A program made the translations under genes and the position numbers. From positions 1-44,989 of the forward strand of contig MEIE01000002.1 of the NCBI GenBank assembly GCA_001750625.1: a stretch of 44,989 nt of DNA. The letters run 5' to 3'. The notes beneath the pieces are model-generated. The model was given only the letters and a program-made list of their open reading frames with translations, ran no database searches and was not told where the DNA came from. The first letter of the stretch is position 1. The number at the start of each line of letters is the position of its first letter. Source of the stretch: Candidatus Amphirhobacter heronislandensis. Its GTDB lineage: Bacteria > Pseudomonadota > Gammaproteobacteria > Tethybacterales > Tethybacteraceae. This document shows, in pieces, positions 44,980 to 44,989 of this stretch.

Positions 44980-44989
44980 CACCAGGACG

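Overview
This is a very GC-rich, tightly packed bacterial chromosome segment. It carries 43 protein-coding genes that I can support. I see no tRNA, rRNA, insertion sequence, phage gene or CRISPR array. No gene-free stretch exceeds 300 bases. The longest gaps are about 127 bases (41677-41803, lepA/glnA), 121 bases (43620-43740, rpmG/desaturase) and 112 bases (12902-13013, the groES leader). Gene order and protein types point to a proteobacterium, most likely a betaproteobacterium: lepA-lepB-rnc-era-x-pdxJ-acpS-nagZ, tlpA before accB, a homodimeric-type aceE with aceF, and a GroES resembling betaproteobacterial versions. A gammaproteobacterium is not excluded.

Layout. 1-3102 (minus): the 5' end of accB (cut short at the window edge), a TlpA-type thioredoxin and a K+-independent proton-pumping pyrophosphatase. 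3176-12901 (plus): an SCO-type copper chaperone, pyruvate dehydrogenase E1 and E2, a zinc-type ABC ATPase and permease, a PLP decarboxylase of the aromatic amino acid family, and a CPA2 cation/proton antiporter. 13014-15061: groES-groEL with a clear promoter, a CIRCE-shaped operator and an intrinsic terminator. 15080-17110 (minus): metG.

17194-31259 is a 14-kb catabolic block between metG and nth, made of two convergent units. The plus unit encodes an enoyl-CoA hydratase, an aldehyde dehydrogenase, an SDR, a TIM-barrel sugar isomerase/epimerase-like protein, a DUF993 protein and a GMC oxidoreductase. The minus unit encodes a second GMC oxidoreductase, a CoA-transferase and a complete GtsABCD-like sugar ABC importer. 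Together they look like an uptake-and-oxidation pathway for a sugar-like or polyol compound. The substrate cannot be read from sequence, and this is the best candidate for an undescribed system.

31311-44934 returns to core functions: nth; the minus-strand run dnaB-ratA-rnfH-smpB; the minus-strand operon lepA-lepB-rnc-era-HAD-pdxJ-acpS-nagZ, in which a HAD hydrolase sits where recO is usual; glnA; rpmB-rpmG; and a membrane fatty acid desaturase.

Two themes run through the window. First, TAAAAT or TAGAAT hexamers, often preceded by TGC, recur just upstream of the first gene of transcription units. Several lie so close to the start codon that the mRNA would be leaderless or nearly so. Second, some core genes depart from family norms: RNase III lacks its first helix and one conserved Glu, SmpB lacks its extreme C-terminal tail, and accB stops after 63 codons at the AT-rich window edge.
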